From positions 496,001-560,000 of the forward strand of contig NZ_FNHB01000001.1 of assembly GCF_900104455.1 (NCBI RefSeq): 64,000 bases of DNA. The letters are read 5' to 3'. Below the pieces are notes generated by a model that ran no database searches, was not told the DNA's origin, and worked only from the letters and a program-made list of their open reading frames with translations. The translations under genes and the position numbers were made by a program. Positions 35,703-44,697 of this stretch are shown here, piece by piece (positions within the stretch are counted from its first letter, which is position 1; the number at the start of each line of letters is the position of its first letter). The DNA is from Dendrosporobacter quercicolus. GTDB lineage: Bacteria > Bacillota > Negativicutes > DSM-1736 > Dendrosporobacteraceae.

Positions 35703-36866
35703 TTACCCTAACCAGTGTTTTATCCGGTTGACAGCCTCTATTAAGCGAGGTTCCGGCTGCACCAGCGCAAATCTGATAAAGCCTTCACCAAACCGGCCAA
35801 ATGCCACGCCCGGTATGGCAGCAATACCGGCCTGCCGTAATAAATCGGCGGCAAATTCTATAGAAGACTGCCGGGTGGGCACCGGCGCCCATATGTACAT
35901 GCTGGCCTTGGGTTTATCAATGCGCCAGCCGATATCCTTTAACCCTTCAATGATAATATCCCGCCGCCGCTGATAAGTGGCGGCGGTATCAGCCACACAC
36001 TGCTGCGGGCCGGTAAGGGCGGCAATTGCCGCTTGCTGCAACGGGGCAAATATGCCATAATCAAAATTTGATTTCAGCCGTCCCAGCAGCTCAATTACCG
36101 CAGCGTTGCCAACAATATAGCCAACTCGGCAGCCAGCCATATTATAGGTCTTAGACAGAGAATTAAATTCTACGCCGACCTCTTTAGCGCCAGGCACGGA
36201 TAAAAAGCTGTCAGGCTTATAACCGTCAAACACCAGATCACTGTAAGCAAAATCATGACACACGATAAACCGGTACCGTTTGGCATAATCAACCACTTCC
36301 CGGAAAAATTCCCTGGTTGCCACGGCTGCCAGCGGATTGTTGGGATAATTGAGAATCATTATTTTGGCCTGTTCCAGTACAGACTCAGGAATAGCGGCCA
36401 AATCCGGCAGAAAATCATGATCGCCCGTCAGGGGCATAGAATAAAGCTTTGCATCAGCCATTAACGGCCCGGCGCTGTAAATTGGATAACCGGGATCAGG
36501 GATCAAAATAATATCGCCCGGATTCGTCAGGCACAGACTGATGTGAGCCAAGCCTTCCTGCGAGCCGATAAGAGAGTGAATTTCGCTGGCGGCATCCAGG
36601 CATACGCCAAATTTTTGGCGGTACCAATCGGCAACGGCCTGCGAAAACTCCGGCAGGCCTTTGGATAAGGTGTAGCCATAATTGCCTGCATCTGCGGCGG
36701 CAGTGGTTAGCGCCTGGATAATATGAGGAGCCGGCGCCATATCCGGACTACCGATACTGAGCGTTATTACATCCTTTCCTCTGGACAGTTCGACTCTGCG
36801 CATTTCATCAACCTGCGAAAAAACCGCCGAACTTAAGCCCTGTAACCGCAAGGACTGTTCAACCAT
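35703..36866 (-). CDS. Class I/II PLP-dependent aminotransferase
   Basis: This 387-residue fold-type I aminotransferase has the PLP-binding lysine in SLSKTYNMAGCRVGY, LNYPNNPLAA and the N-terminal ITLSIGSPDMAPAP. It is similar in layout to LL-diaminopimelate or aspartate aminotransferases. Position directly downstream of methionine-salvage genes makes a 2-keto-4-methylthiobutyrate (MtnE-like) role possible, but the substrate cannot be read from sequence. It has its own ribosome site (GGAGGGG) and follows a terminator-like hairpin, so it may begin the transcript that enters the RNA-repair genes. Confidence 0.8.
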   Translation of the reverse strand: MVEQSLRLQGLSSAVFSQVDEMRRVELSRGKDVITLSIGSPDMAPAPHIIQALTTAAADAGNYGYTLSKGLPEFSQAVADWYRQKFGVCLDAASEIHSLIGSQEGLAHISLCLTNPGDIILIPDPGYPIYSAGPLMADAKLYSMPLTGDHDFLPDLAAIPESVLEQAKIMILNYPNNPLAAVATREFFREVVDYAKRYRFIVCHDFAYSDLVFDGYKPDSFLSVPGAKEVGVEFNSLSKTYNMAGCRVGYIVGNAAVIELLGRLKSNFDYGIFAPLQQAAIAALTGPQQCVADTAATYQRRRDIIIEGLKDIGWRIDKPKASMYIWAPVPTRQSSIEFAADLLRQAGIAAIPGVAFGRFGEGFIRFALVQPEPRLIEAVNRIKHWLG

Positions 36867-36910
36867 AAGATCCCCTCCTGCTTATCTAGGTAGTTTTAAC
36901 TAAATTACAA

Positions 36911-36967
36911 CAAAAACAGCCACTTTAATCAAATATCATTTGATATTCTAGATGTCGGTGGCCGTTT
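36911..36967 (-). terminator. Terminator after the salvage operon
   Basis: AACGGCCAC pairs with GTGGCTGTT (one G-U pair) around an inner AT-rich hairpin, followed by TTTGTTG on the minus strand. It lies between the mtaD stop and the aminotransferase. Confidence 0.6.
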
Positions 36968-36997
36968 CCTTGCTGTCTGCGATTTTTTCCGGAAAAA

Positions 36998-38278
36998 TCA
37001 GCGGACAAGTCTCAACCCGCGGGTATTTGCTTCGTAAATTAGCCGTTCTTCATCAATGGTCTTTAACTGTTTATTTTCTAAAACAATCCGGCCATTCACA
37101 ATGACTGTATGGACATCACTGCCAGCCGCTGAATAAGCCAGTAAAGATAAACGGTCATGACGCGGATACCAATGCAGGCCGCTCATATCCAGCAAGACAA
37201 TATCTGCTTTATAGCCCGGCGCCAGCTTGCCGGTTATCTTGCCCAGGCCTATGGCCTCGGCTCCGCCGGTTGTGGCCAGTTCGACCGCCGTCCCGGCCGG
37301 AATTGCCAGCGGGTCATTGCTGTGCATTTTATGCAGCAATGCCGTCAGTCGGATTTCTTCCAGCATGTCCAGATTGTTGTTGCTGGCGGCGCTGTCTGTT
37401 CCCAGTCCCACCGTCAAACCGGCCTCCAGCATTTGAGGCACCGGCGCAATGCCGCTGGCCAATTTCATATTACTGCCCGGATTATGCGCAATCCGGACCT
37501 GTTTATTTTTCATTATCCTGATATCTTCCGGCGATACATGAACGCAATGAGCTGCCAGCACGCCGCAGTCAAGTAAGCCGACTTCATCCATTAAGGCAAT
37601 AGGCGACTTGCCGTATGCAGTCTGGCATTCGGCGACTTCACCGGCGGTTTCGGCTAGATGAATATGAATTTCAGCACCCAGCTTCCGGGCCAGAGCCACA
37701 ACCTTGGTCAAAAAATCGGGAGGGCAGGTATAAGGCGCATGCGGGCCCAGCATTACGGTAATTCGTCCATCCGCCGAGCCATGAAATTCCTCAAACAGCG
37801 CTTCGCTTTCCGCCAATGCCTGCTGAGCGGTGGGCGCAACACCGGCCATCCCCCTGGCTAAAACAGCCCTAATCCCCGTTTCAGTTACTGCTTTGGCAAC
37901 TTCCGACATAAAGAAATACATGTCGGCAAACGTAGTGGTGCCTGATTTAATCATTTCAGCAATTGCCAGTTGCGAACCCCAATACACATCGCCGGCCGTC
38001 AGCTTGGCTTCCGCCGGCCAGATCCTGGTTTTCAGCCAGTCCATCAGCAGCATATCATCGGCATAACTGCGAAACAGCGACATCGCGGCATGGGTATGCG
38101 TATTGATTAAGCCGGGTATTGCCAGCTTGCCGGTTCCGTCAATGGTTTGATCCGGCCGCCAGTCTGCTCCGACCGCGCCAATTTGCGCGATAGTCGCGCC
38201 GTCAATCGCAATATCCCCCTGGCGCACTCCGCCCTGATCAGCCAAATACTCGATGTTTCTTACTAAAAGCTTAGTCAT
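36998..38278 (-). CDS. mtaD: 5'-methylthioadenosine / S-adenosylhomocysteine deaminase
   Basis: Amidohydrolase-family deaminase converting MTA or SAH to the inosyl compounds. Metal ligands are visible in NTHTHAAMSLF, EIHIHLAE and AAHCVHVS, and the active-site Asp in GTDSAASNNNLDM. Length 426 residues from ATG 38278 (MTKLLVRNIEYL), which has AGGAGG upstream; a longer reading to 38350 lies inside the aldolase gene. The start overlaps the aldolase stop by 8 bp. It offers an alternative exit for MTA and SAH beside MtnP and AhcY. Confidence 0.9.
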   Translation of the reverse strand: MTKLLVRNIEYLADQGGVRQGDIAIDGATIAQIGAVGADWRPDQTIDGTGKLAIPGLINTHTHAAMSLFRSYADDMLLMDWLKTRIWPAEAKLTAGDVYWGSQLAIAEMIKSGTTTFADMYFFMSEVAKAVTETGIRAVLARGMAGVAPTAQQALAESEALFEEFHGSADGRITVMLGPHAPYTCPPDFLTKVVALARKLGAEIHIHLAETAGEVAECQTAYGKSPIALMDEVGLLDCGVLAAHCVHVSPEDIRIMKNKQVRIAHNPGSNMKLASGIAPVPQMLEAGLTVGLGTDSAASNNNLDMLEEIRLTALLHKMHSNDPLAIPAGTAVELATTGGAEAIGLGKITGKLAPGYKADIVLLDMSGLHWYPRHDRLSLLAYSAAGSDVHTVIVNGRIVLENKQLKTIDEERLIYEANTRGLRLVR

Positions 38279-38942
38279 CAGCCTGTCCTCCTTGACGTTT
38301 AGAATAATCTTCGACATAACCCCTGTGCATAGCACCGATATCCCCGTCACTTAACACTTCTGCGGTTCCAATTTGGTTGGCGTAAATGAATATCTGGGCT
38401 GTCTTTTCAACCAACTGGCAAGTCAGCATGGCTTCACTGAGCGTACGACCGCAGCAAACCAGGCCATGATTAGCCAGCAGCACGGCATTCTTGCCCCCTA
38501 ATGCCTTTACTGCATTTTCCGCTAATTCGTCCGTACCGTTTAAGGCATAGGCGGCGACCTCAATGCTGCCGCCAACCAACTGGGCAATGTCCTCAACAAT
38601 TGGCTCAATCGGCCGCCTAGCCACGGCAAACGCACTGGCAAACACGCTATGCGTATGAATGATGGCCTTGACCTCCTGCCGCTGACGATAGATTGCCAAA
38701 TGCAAAGCAAGCTCAGAGGTCGGCTTTAGCCGACCTCTGACAACAGCAGCCTCCATATTCACAAGCACAATATCTTCACAGGTCAGTGACCGGTAATTCC
38801 GGCCGGAGGGGGTAACGGCAATACAATTGCCGCCTGGAACACGGGCGCTCAGGTTCCCCCAGGTTCCCGCAATTAGACCGCAATCCAGCAAAGCGCAACC
38901 ATAATTGATGAGTTGGGTTTTTATTTGTTTCTCCCAATCCAA
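38271..38942 (-). CDS. Class II aldolase/adducin-family protein (possible methylthioribulose-1-P aldolase)
   Basis: Zinc-dependent class II aldolase fold: IIHTHSVFASAFA gives two His ligands, LLANHGLVCCG the third, and PTSELALH the catalytic Glu of L-fuculose-phosphate-type aldolases. About 223 residues. The TTG at 38942 is 9 bases after GAGGGA; the GTG at 38951 abuts the ribosome site and is less likely. Flanked by ahcY and mtaD and downstream of mtnP-mtnA, it could cleave 5-methylthioribulose-1-phosphate to DHAP and methylthioacetaldehyde. The dehydratase MtnB belongs to the same superfamily and cannot be excluded. Confidence 0.8.
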   Translation of the reverse strand: MDWEKQIKTQLINYGCALLDCGLIAGTWGNLSARVPGGNCIAVTPSGRNYRSLTCEDIVLVNMEAAVVRGRLKPTSELALHLAIYRQRQEVKAIIHTHSVFASAFAVARRPIEPIVEDIAQLVGGSIEVAAYALNGTDELAENAVKALGGKNAVLLANHGLVCCGRTLSEAMLTCQLVEKTAQIFIYANQIGTAEVLSDGDIGAMHRGYVEDYSKRQGGQADD

Positions 38943-38959
38943 GTCATTCACTCCCTCGG

Positions 38960-40204
38960 TCAGGCCTGATTCAAATAGTGCTGCTGCTCGGCAGTCAGCG
39001 CATCAAGCCTTACGTCCAAAGCTTTTAGCTTAAGCTCGGCCACCCGGGCGTTAATCTCGGGGGTAACGGTATAAACCTTATTGTCAAGCTGATGATGATG
39101 CTGCGCAATATGGATGGCTGAAAGCGCCTGCAGGGCGAAAGATAAATCCATAATCTCCGTTGGATGGCCATCGCCGGCCGCCAGATTGACCAGCCGTCCT
39201 TCAGCCAGTAAATAAACCTTATTGCCATTTTCGAGGACAAATTCTTCGATATTCTTGCGGGCCACTCTGGTGGATACCGCCAGCCCGGCCAGATCCGCCT
39301 TATTTATTTCCACGTCAAAATGGCCGGCATTGGCCATAACCGCGCCGGATTTCATACGCTTGATATGTTCGCCGCGGATGACATCTTTGCAACCGGTCAG
39401 GGTAACAAAAATATCGCCATAAGCAGCGGCTTCGGCCATTGGCATCACCCTGAAGCCGTCAAATACAGCCTCAATGGCCTTAATAGGATCAATCTCGGTT
39501 ACAATTACGTTAGCACCCAAACCTTTGGCCCGCAGGGCAACCCCTTTGCCGCACCAGCCGTAACCGGCAATAACTACCGTCTTGCCGGCAATCGTCAGAT
39601 TGGTTGTGCGCATAATACCGTCCCAGGTCGACTGGCCGGTTCCATAGCGGTTGTCAAACAAATATTTGCAATAGGCGTCATTCACCGCAATCATCGGAAA
39701 TTTCAGCCTCTGCTCGGCGGCTAAAGCTCTCAGCCTGATCACACCGGTGGTCGTTTCCTCCGAGCCACCGAGAATTTTTCCGGCTAGCTCACTACGTTCG
39801 CCATGCAGCAGGGAAACCAGATCACCGCCGTCGTCAATGATAATATCAGGCTGTGAATCCAGGGCCTGATGAAGGAAGTTATCATATTCGCCGGCTGTAC
39901 AATTATACCAGGCATATACAGTCACACCCTGGTCCGCTAAGGCTGCGGCTACGTCATCCTGCGTCGACAGCGGGTTGCTGCCGGTAACCACTACATTAGC
40001 GCCGGCATTTTTCAGCACAATGCCCAAATAAGCAGTTTTCGCTTCCAAATGCATGGTAATAACAATGTTTTTGCCAGCCAGAGGCTTTGCCGCGCTTACT
40101 TCAGCGTTTAAAGTATTGAGCACAGGCATAAATTCTTTCACCCAGTTGATTTTGGTGTGACCCTGCCCGGCCAGACCAATATCCCTTATCATGGATTTCA
40201 TCAC
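38960..40204 (-). CDS. ahcY: Adenosylhomocysteinase
   Basis: Hydrolyses SAH to adenosine and homocysteine. NAD-binding motif GYGWCGKGVALRAKG; substrate/catalytic features include ITMHLEAKTAYL, DDGGDL, and NDAYCKYLFDNRYGTGQS. At 414 residues it is of the shorter bacterial/archaeal type. The start overlaps the mtnA stop (ATGA-type overlap), so it is translated in the same operon. Confidence 0.93.
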   Translation of the reverse strand: MMKSMIRDIGLAGQGHTKINWVKEFMPVLNTLNAEVSAAKPLAGKNIVITMHLEAKTAYLGIVLKNAGANVVVTGSNPLSTQDDVAAALADQGVTVYAWYNCTAGEYDNFLHQALDSQPDIIIDDGGDLVSLLHGERSELAGKILGGSEETTTGVIRLRALAAEQRLKFPMIAVNDAYCKYLFDNRYGTGQSTWDGIMRTTNLTIAGKTVVIAGYGWCGKGVALRAKGLGANVIVTEIDPIKAIEAVFDGFRVMPMAEAAAYGDIFVTLTGCKDVIRGEHIKRMKSGAVMANAGHFDVEINKADLAGLAVSTRVARKNIEEFVLENGNKVYLLAEGRLVNLAAGDGHPTEIMDLSFALQALSAIHIAQHHHQLDNKVYTVTPEINARVAELKLKALDVRLDALTAEQQHYLNQA

Positions 40205-41247
40205 TGCTCTCCTCTCAGTTGTTGCTGTATTTTTGTTATCGCTGGCGCATAAGGCGCTCTTAGCACGCCATACTCTGTAATCAGCGCCGATACCAGCGCG
40301 TGGGGGGTAACGTCAAAGGCCGGGTTAAAAACCTCGACTTCAGCCGGGGCAATTCGGACGCCGCCGATGGTTGTGATTTCATCGGCCTGGCGCTCCTCTA
40401 TCGGTATAGCGTCACCGCTGTGCATCGTAAAATCAAAAGTGGATGCCGGAGCCGCCACGTAGAAAGGAATGCCATGTTCTTTCGCCAGTACGGCCACACT
40501 GTAGGTACCAATCTTATTGGCGACATCACCGTTTAGGGTAACCCGGTCGGCCCCCACAATGACCGCCTGGATTTTACGCTGTTTCATTACCCAGCCGGCC
40601 ATACTGTCGGTAATTAAAGTTACCGGAATTTGTTCCTGCATCAGTTCCCAGGCCGTTAAGCGAGCTCCCTGTAGTAGCGGCCTGGTTTCATCGGCAAAAA
40701 CCCGGGTGATATTTCCATCCGCCCAGGCTTGACGGATAACGCCCAGCGCAGTGCCAAAGCCTACGGTAGCCAGAGCGCCGGCATTGCAGTGCGTTAATAC
40801 GGCCAGCGGCTGATCAAACAATGCTGCGCCGTTGGCTGCTATCCGGCTGTTTACCGTCCGGTCCTCCTGGGCAATCGCAATGGCTTCCTGCTCAAGCGCT
40901 GCCAGCAGCGTCTGAACATCAGACTGCCGATAGCGACCGGCTACCCCCGCCATCCGGTCCAAAGCCCAGAACAGGTTTACCGCCGTCGGCCTTGTCGCTT
41001 TAAGTTCCTGGACAATCTTCATAAGGCCAGACCAAAAATCGCCTGATCCCTCGGCCAGCTGACGGGCGCCGATTACCAGGCCATAGGCGGCCGCAGCGCC
41101 GATAGCCGGAGCGCCCCTTACCTCCAGGCGTCTAATTGCTTCAGCCACAGTCTGATAATCACTGCACCTGATATATTCAACCCGGCCCGGCAGTTTTGTT
41201 TGATTTAACAAGGTCAGGCAATTTTTATCCCAGGTCATTGAATGCAT
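40201..41247 (-). CDS. mtnA: S-methyl-5-thioribose-1-phosphate isomerase
   Basis: Converts methylthioribose-1-phosphate to methylthioribulose-1-phosphate. Family hallmarks: VRGAPAIGAAAAYGL, HCNAGALATVGFGTALG (catalytic Cys), and GADRVTLNGDVANKIGTY (catalytic Asp). Length 348 is standard. ATG 41247 has AGAGGTG upstream, 14 bp after the mtnP stop. Together with MtnP it feeds the aldolase encoded two genes downstream. Confidence 0.95.
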   Translation of the reverse strand: MHSMTWDKNCLTLLNQTKLPGRVEYIRCSDYQTVAEAIRRLEVRGAPAIGAAAAYGLVIGARQLAEGSGDFWSGLMKIVQELKATRPTAVNLFWALDRMAGVAGRYRQSDVQTLLAALEQEAIAIAQEDRTVNSRIAANGAALFDQPLAVLTHCNAGALATVGFGTALGVIRQAWADGNITRVFADETRPLLQGARLTAWELMQEQIPVTLITDSMAGWVMKQRKIQAVIVGADRVTLNGDVANKIGTYSVAVLAKEHGIPFYVAAPASTFDFTMHSGDAIPIEERQADEITTIGGVRIAPAEVEVFNPAFDVTPHALVSALITEYGVLRAPYAPAITKIQQQLRGEQ

Positions 41248-41261
41248 AAGTTCACCTCTTC

Positions 41262-42059
41262 TTAAAGTTTAAACCCGCCATACTCGGCCAGTGCCTTGGC
41301 GCAGCCGCAGTCTGCGGGGCTAAGGTCAATAAGCTCGATGGACTTCATGATCAGCTTTTTGATATGCTCGGCATTCGCAGCCATTGTTTCGAGCACCTCA
41401 CCGTGGGTCAGGGCCTGCTCGGAAATGCCGGCCGCATAGTTCGTGACCATCGACACTGTGGAATAACAAATTTCCGCCTCCCTGGCCAGAACAGCTTCAG
41501 GTACATTTGTCATCCCGACCAGATCACCGCCCAGGCGGGCAAACATCTTTATTTCAGCCGGAGTCTCAAAGCGCGGCCCTTCCGTGCAGACATATACGCC
41601 GTGTTCATGGATGGAAAGATCAAGAATGCCGGCGGCTTTACTAACCGTATTGCGCAAAACCGGACAATAAGGCGCAGTAAGGTCTACATGCACCACGCCC
41701 CGTTCGCCCCCTTCATAAAAGGTGCTCACCCGGCCTTTGGTAAAATCCAAGAATTGATCAACAAGGACAAAATCGCCGGGCTTCATGGCAATGTTCAATG
41801 AACCTACCGCAGTAGTGGCAATGATATGCTCGACCCCCAGTTTTTTTAACGCCCATATATTTGCCCGGTAATTAATTAAATGCGGCGGAATGGAATGCTT
41901 GCTGCCGTGCCGCGGCAAAAAGGCAACTTCCTTGCCGGCGTACACCCCGGCGTTAAACCGGACAGAACCGTAAGGCGTAGCAAGCTCTTCAGTTCTGATA
42001 TTTTTTAAAATATTCGGGTCATAGACGCCGGTTCCGCCGATAATTGCAATTTTAATCAT
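41262..42059 (-). CDS. mtnP: S-methyl-5'-thioadenosine phosphorylase
   Basis: Phosphorolytic cleavage of MTA to adenine and methylthioribose-1-phosphate. It shows IAIIGGTGVYDP, the phosphate-binding LPRHGSKHSIPPH, and EGPRFETPAEIKM with GMTNVPEAVLAREAE. About 265 residues from ATG 42059, preceded by AAGGGTG. It is the first gene of the salvage operon and has a TATAAT box about 50 bp upstream. Confidence 0.93.
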   Translation of the reverse strand: MIKIAIIGGTGVYDPNILKNIRTEELATPYGSVRFNAGVYAGKEVAFLPRHGSKHSIPPHLINYRANIWALKKLGVEHIIATTAVGSLNIAMKPGDFVLVDQFLDFTKGRVSTFYEGGERGVVHVDLTAPYCPVLRNTVSKAAGILDLSIHEHGVYVCTEGPRFETPAEIKMFARLGGDLVGMTNVPEAVLAREAEICYSTVSMVTNYAAGISEQALTHGEVLETMAANAEHIKKLIMKSIELIDLSPADCGCAKALAEYGGFKL

Positions 42060-42110
42060 ATTTATCACCCTTATCCAATAATTACAATCCAGTAAAAAAA
42101 ACCCAATTTT

Positions 42111-42139
42111 ATTATACTACATATTTCATCTTTTTAAAA
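42111..42139 (-). promoter_or_regulatory. Probable promoter of mtnP operon
   Basis: Perfect -10 TATAAT (complement of 42111-42116) with 17 bp to a weak -35 TTTTAA. It lies just downstream of the preceding gene's terminator and about 50 bp before the mtnP start. No SAM-binding riboswitch is visible. Confidence 0.5.
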
Positions 42140-42143
42140 ACGT

Positions 42144-42172
42144 AAAAAAAGAAGCTTTGCCGCCAAAGCTTC
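42144..42172 (-). terminator. Intrinsic terminator of the TIGR04086 gene
   Basis: GAAGCTTTGGCGGCAAAGCTTC hairpin directly followed by TTTTTTT on the minus strand, starting 3 bp after the stop codon. Confidence 0.9.
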
Positions 42173-42174
42173 TC

Positions 42175-42591
42175 TCACAAATTAACGCCAATCACACCGC
42201 CAAGCGCCCCGGCCGCCAAACCGGCTAAGAACTTGTTGGCTAACACCGGCCAGGTGATAGAATCGTTGGTAATCTCCAGGCCTATCCCCACTGAAATCAG
42301 TACATATATGCAGCCTACCGCCATCCCGACCAGCAATGCCCGCGATTCAACCTTACTTGTTGCAAAAGCGCTGCCGATAAATATACTGACCATGGTTACA
42401 GCAACCATAATATATTTTAGATAAGCCTCAACAAAGGTGCTGTCAGAAGTTAATGTGATAAACGACAAGAAAACCACACTAATTACAGAAACCACTAAAC
42501 TCACGACCAGTCCCTGAAAAACAGGTACAGCAATGCCTGCTGCCCTTTGGGGCTGTGTGCCATAGCGTTTTCGTCCGGTCACTTTGGCCAC
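42175..42591 (-). CDS. TIGR04086/YrzE-like membrane protein
   Basis: This 138-residue protein has four predicted membrane segments (for example VVSLVVSVISVVFLSFI, YIMVAVTMVSIFIGSAFA, LVGMAVGCIYVLISVGI and AGLAAGALGGVIGV) after a basic cytoplasmic N-terminus (TGRKRYGTQPQR). It fits the TIGR04086 family of Firmicutes membrane proteins, function unknown. The GTG start at 42591 has GGGAGG 8 bases upstream. Confidence 0.75.
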   Translation of the reverse strand: MAKVTGRKRYGTQPQRAAGIAVPVFQGLVVSLVVSVISVVFLSFITLTSDSTFVEAYLKYIMVAVTMVSIFIGSAFATSKVESRALLVGMAVGCIYVLISVGIGLEITNDSITWPVLANKFLAGLAAGALGGVIGVNL

Positions 42592-42662
42592 ATAAATTCC
42601 CTCCCCGGAGTTTTACTGAAAATTTATGCGAAATTCAGCCAAATATACCCAATATGACAAAT

Positions 42663-43427
42663 TTAATTTAGCTGCCAGTCACTTAGCATATTCATCAAAC
42701 CGTAATTGGTCAGGTCAAAATGGATGGGAGTAACAGAAATCTGCTTGTTTTTGATGGCGACAATATCGGTATCGGCGTCATTGTCATTTTCCACAATCTG
42801 TCCGCCCATCCAGTAATATTGACGACCGCGCGGATCCTGGCGGCGTTCAAAAGTATTTGCATACTGACGCACCCCCAGTTTGGTAACCGCCACGCCACTA
42901 ATCTGATCAGCGGCTACGGCCGGAACATTAACATTCAGCAGTGTGTTTGGCGGCAGCTTTTTTTGCACTACCGTCTGAGCCAGCTTGGCTGCAAAACCCG
43001 CAGCTATGCTGAAATCGCCGTTCTGCCAGGTATCCAGTGAAACGGCAATTGCCGGAATTCCATATAAGGCTCCTTCAATAGCGGCGCTTACTGTACCTGA
43101 ATATAACACATCAGTGCCCAGATTGGGACCAAGATTTATGCCTGATACCACGATATCCGGTTTTGCCGGCAGCAATTCCTCTACCGCAATTTTAACACAA
43201 TCGGTGGGAGTTCCGCCAACACGCCAGGCGCAAAGCTTTGGTTCGGTAATGCAGTATTCGTCCACCCTGATCGGCTGATGCACCGTAATGGCCTGGCTGG
43301 TTGCACTGCGTTCGGCATCCGGCGCCACCACGGTTACCTGGCCGATGTTGCTCAAAGCTCGCCATAGCGCCTGAATCCCCGGGGCGCCAATACCGTCATC
43401 ATTTGTTAATAAAATACGCAAATTCAT
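42663..43427 (-). CDS. surE: 5'/3'-nucleotidase SurE
   Basis: Metal-dependent nucleoside monophosphatase. The active-site signature is at the N-terminus (ILLTNDDGIGAPGI), with APDAERSATSQAIT, VSGINLGPNLGTDVLYSGTV and AIEGALYG following; 254 residues, normal. The first of two adjacent start codons (GTG ATG) is possible; I choose the ATG. It is transcribed with queE and queD upstream (15-bp gap). Confidence 0.95.
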   Translation of the reverse strand: MNLRILLTNDDGIGAPGIQALWRALSNIGQVTVVAPDAERSATSQAITVHQPIRVDEYCITEPKLCAWRVGGTPTDCVKIAVEELLPAKPDIVVSGINLGPNLGTDVLYSGTVSAAIEGALYGIPAIAVSLDTWQNGDFSIAAGFAAKLAQTVVQKKLPPNTLLNVNVPAVAADQISGVAVTKLGVRQYANTFERRQDPRGRQYYWMGGQIVENDNDADTDIVAIKNKQISVTPIHFDLTNYGLMNMLSDWQLN

Positions 43428-43442
43428 CACTCCGCAAATTGT

Positions 43443-44177
43443 TTATAGTTGCCCAATAAATTTATGGGTCTGGGGTATTACACGAACATTTTCCAGCCGT
43501 AGCAGCGCTCTGTTATGAACTTCAATGATCTTCTCCGGGACAATTGCCTTACAGCCATTCAACGGCGATACCGGCTGCAAAACCAATAGAATGTCCCGGC
43601 CGATATCAGCAATTAATTTTACCGCCTGATCAAAATGCCTGATATCCATGCCTTCTTCAATGACCAGCTTGACAAATACGTCTTTGGCGCGGGCCAGCGA
43701 CAAAAACTCGCTGTGTTCCCGCCATAAGACCCGGCCTGTCGTTTTTGGCAATTTTATATCCATACTGATGATATCAATGTACGGCAAAACCTGCTTTAAG
43801 GCCTGCGGCAAGGTGCCGTTTGTCTCCAGATATACCCGCCCGTTAATTTGCGCGGCCAGCTGCTGTAAAGCCTCAGCCTGGCATAACGGCTCGCCGCCGG
43901 TCAAGCTGACGGAATGATGCGGCTGGCGCAGCATCTGGTTGACAGCAAGCGCCAGCGCCGTGACTTTCACTGGATTGGCGCTATTGCTAAAATCTCGTTT
44001 GCCGGCTGTTTGCTCAATCCGGCAATGCTCCGCCGCTACATAAGAATGGGGTGTATCACAATAATCACACTGCAGGTTACAACCGGCCAGCCGGACAAAC
44101 AATTGCCGGCAGCCGACATATTTTCCTTCCCCCTGAATGGAAGAGAATACTTCAACCAAATCAACAACGTCTTTCAT
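43443..44177 (-). CDS. queE: 7-carboxy-7-deazaguanine synthase
   Basis: Radical-SAM enzyme of queuosine/7-deazaguanine biosynthesis converting carboxytetrahydropterin to CDG. The cluster motif is AGCNLQCDYCD (C-x3-C-x2-C) and SLTGGEPLCQ follows. 244 residues. The start overlaps the queD stop, consistent with one operon. queC and queF are not in the window. Confidence 0.93.
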   Translation of the reverse strand: MKDVVDLVEVFSSIQGEGKYVGCRQLFVRLAGCNLQCDYCDTPHSYVAAEHCRIEQTAGKRDFSNSANPVKVTALALAVNQMLRQPHHSVSLTGGEPLCQAEALQQLAAQINGRVYLETNGTLPQALKQVLPYIDIISMDIKLPKTTGRVLWREHSEFLSLARAKDVFVKLVIEEGMDIRHFDQAVKLIADIGRDILLVLQPVSPLNGCKAIVPEKIIEVHNRALLRLENVRVIPQTHKFIGQL

Positions 44178-44557
44178 TACCGGTCGTCCTCATGGTAAGT
44201 AACCGCCGATTTGGGCGACTCCCACACCTTAACCTTCCGGACACTAACCCTTTGCGCCAATACCGGCCGTTTCCTTAATGCGGTATAAATATACCGGGCA
44301 ATGTTTTCAGCCGTCGGATTTTCAACTTGAAACGCTTCAAGTTCATTAAGATAAATATGATCAAGCTGGTTGATTACCTGATTAACCTCGGCTTTAAGCT
44401 CCTTAAAATCAATCAGCATGCCAAGTTCATTGAGTTTCTGCCCGGCTACCGTAACCTCAACAAGCCAGTTATGACCGTGCAGGCGGTCGCATTTGCCCGG
44501 ATAATCGACAATCCGGTGAGCGGCCTCAAAATCGACGCTGACCGTTAGTTCATACAT
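44177..44557 (-). CDS. queD: 6-carboxytetrahydropterin synthase
   Basis: Produces 6-carboxy-5,6,7,8-tetrahydropterin from dihydroneopterin triphosphate in the queuosine pathway. Zinc-binding His residues appear in FEAAHRIV and CDRLHGHNW, and LDHIYLNELE and PTAENIARYI fit the family. 126 residues; ATG 44557 has GAGGTG 7 bases upstream. I looked for a preQ1 riboswitch in the 140-bp leader and did not find one. Confidence 0.93.
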   Translation of the reverse strand: MYELTVSVDFEAAHRIVDYPGKCDRLHGHNWLVEVTVAGQKLNELGMLIDFKELKAEVNQVINQLDHIYLNELEAFQVENPTAENIARYIYTALRKRPVLAQRVSVRKVKVWESPKSAVTYHEDDR

Positions 44558-44697
44558 AGAAATTCACCTCATCGCTTGAAGTGTAAAAAAAGATGAGTAT
44601 AGCACTCACCTTAAAACCACTCATTTGTTTATGTTCGGCAGCTAAGACGCGTTCATAACGCGCACCGGGACGACCGAAATGAGCCGCCCCGATCAGC

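Noticed and set aside
42060-42143. SAM or SAH riboswitch before the mtnP/ahcY operon
   Set aside because: The leader is too short and AT-rich, with no conserved aptamer blocks.
44558-44697. preQ1 riboswitch before queD
   Set aside because: The leader has a CGCGTT/AACGCG hairpin but none of the conserved preQ1-I aptamer sequence.
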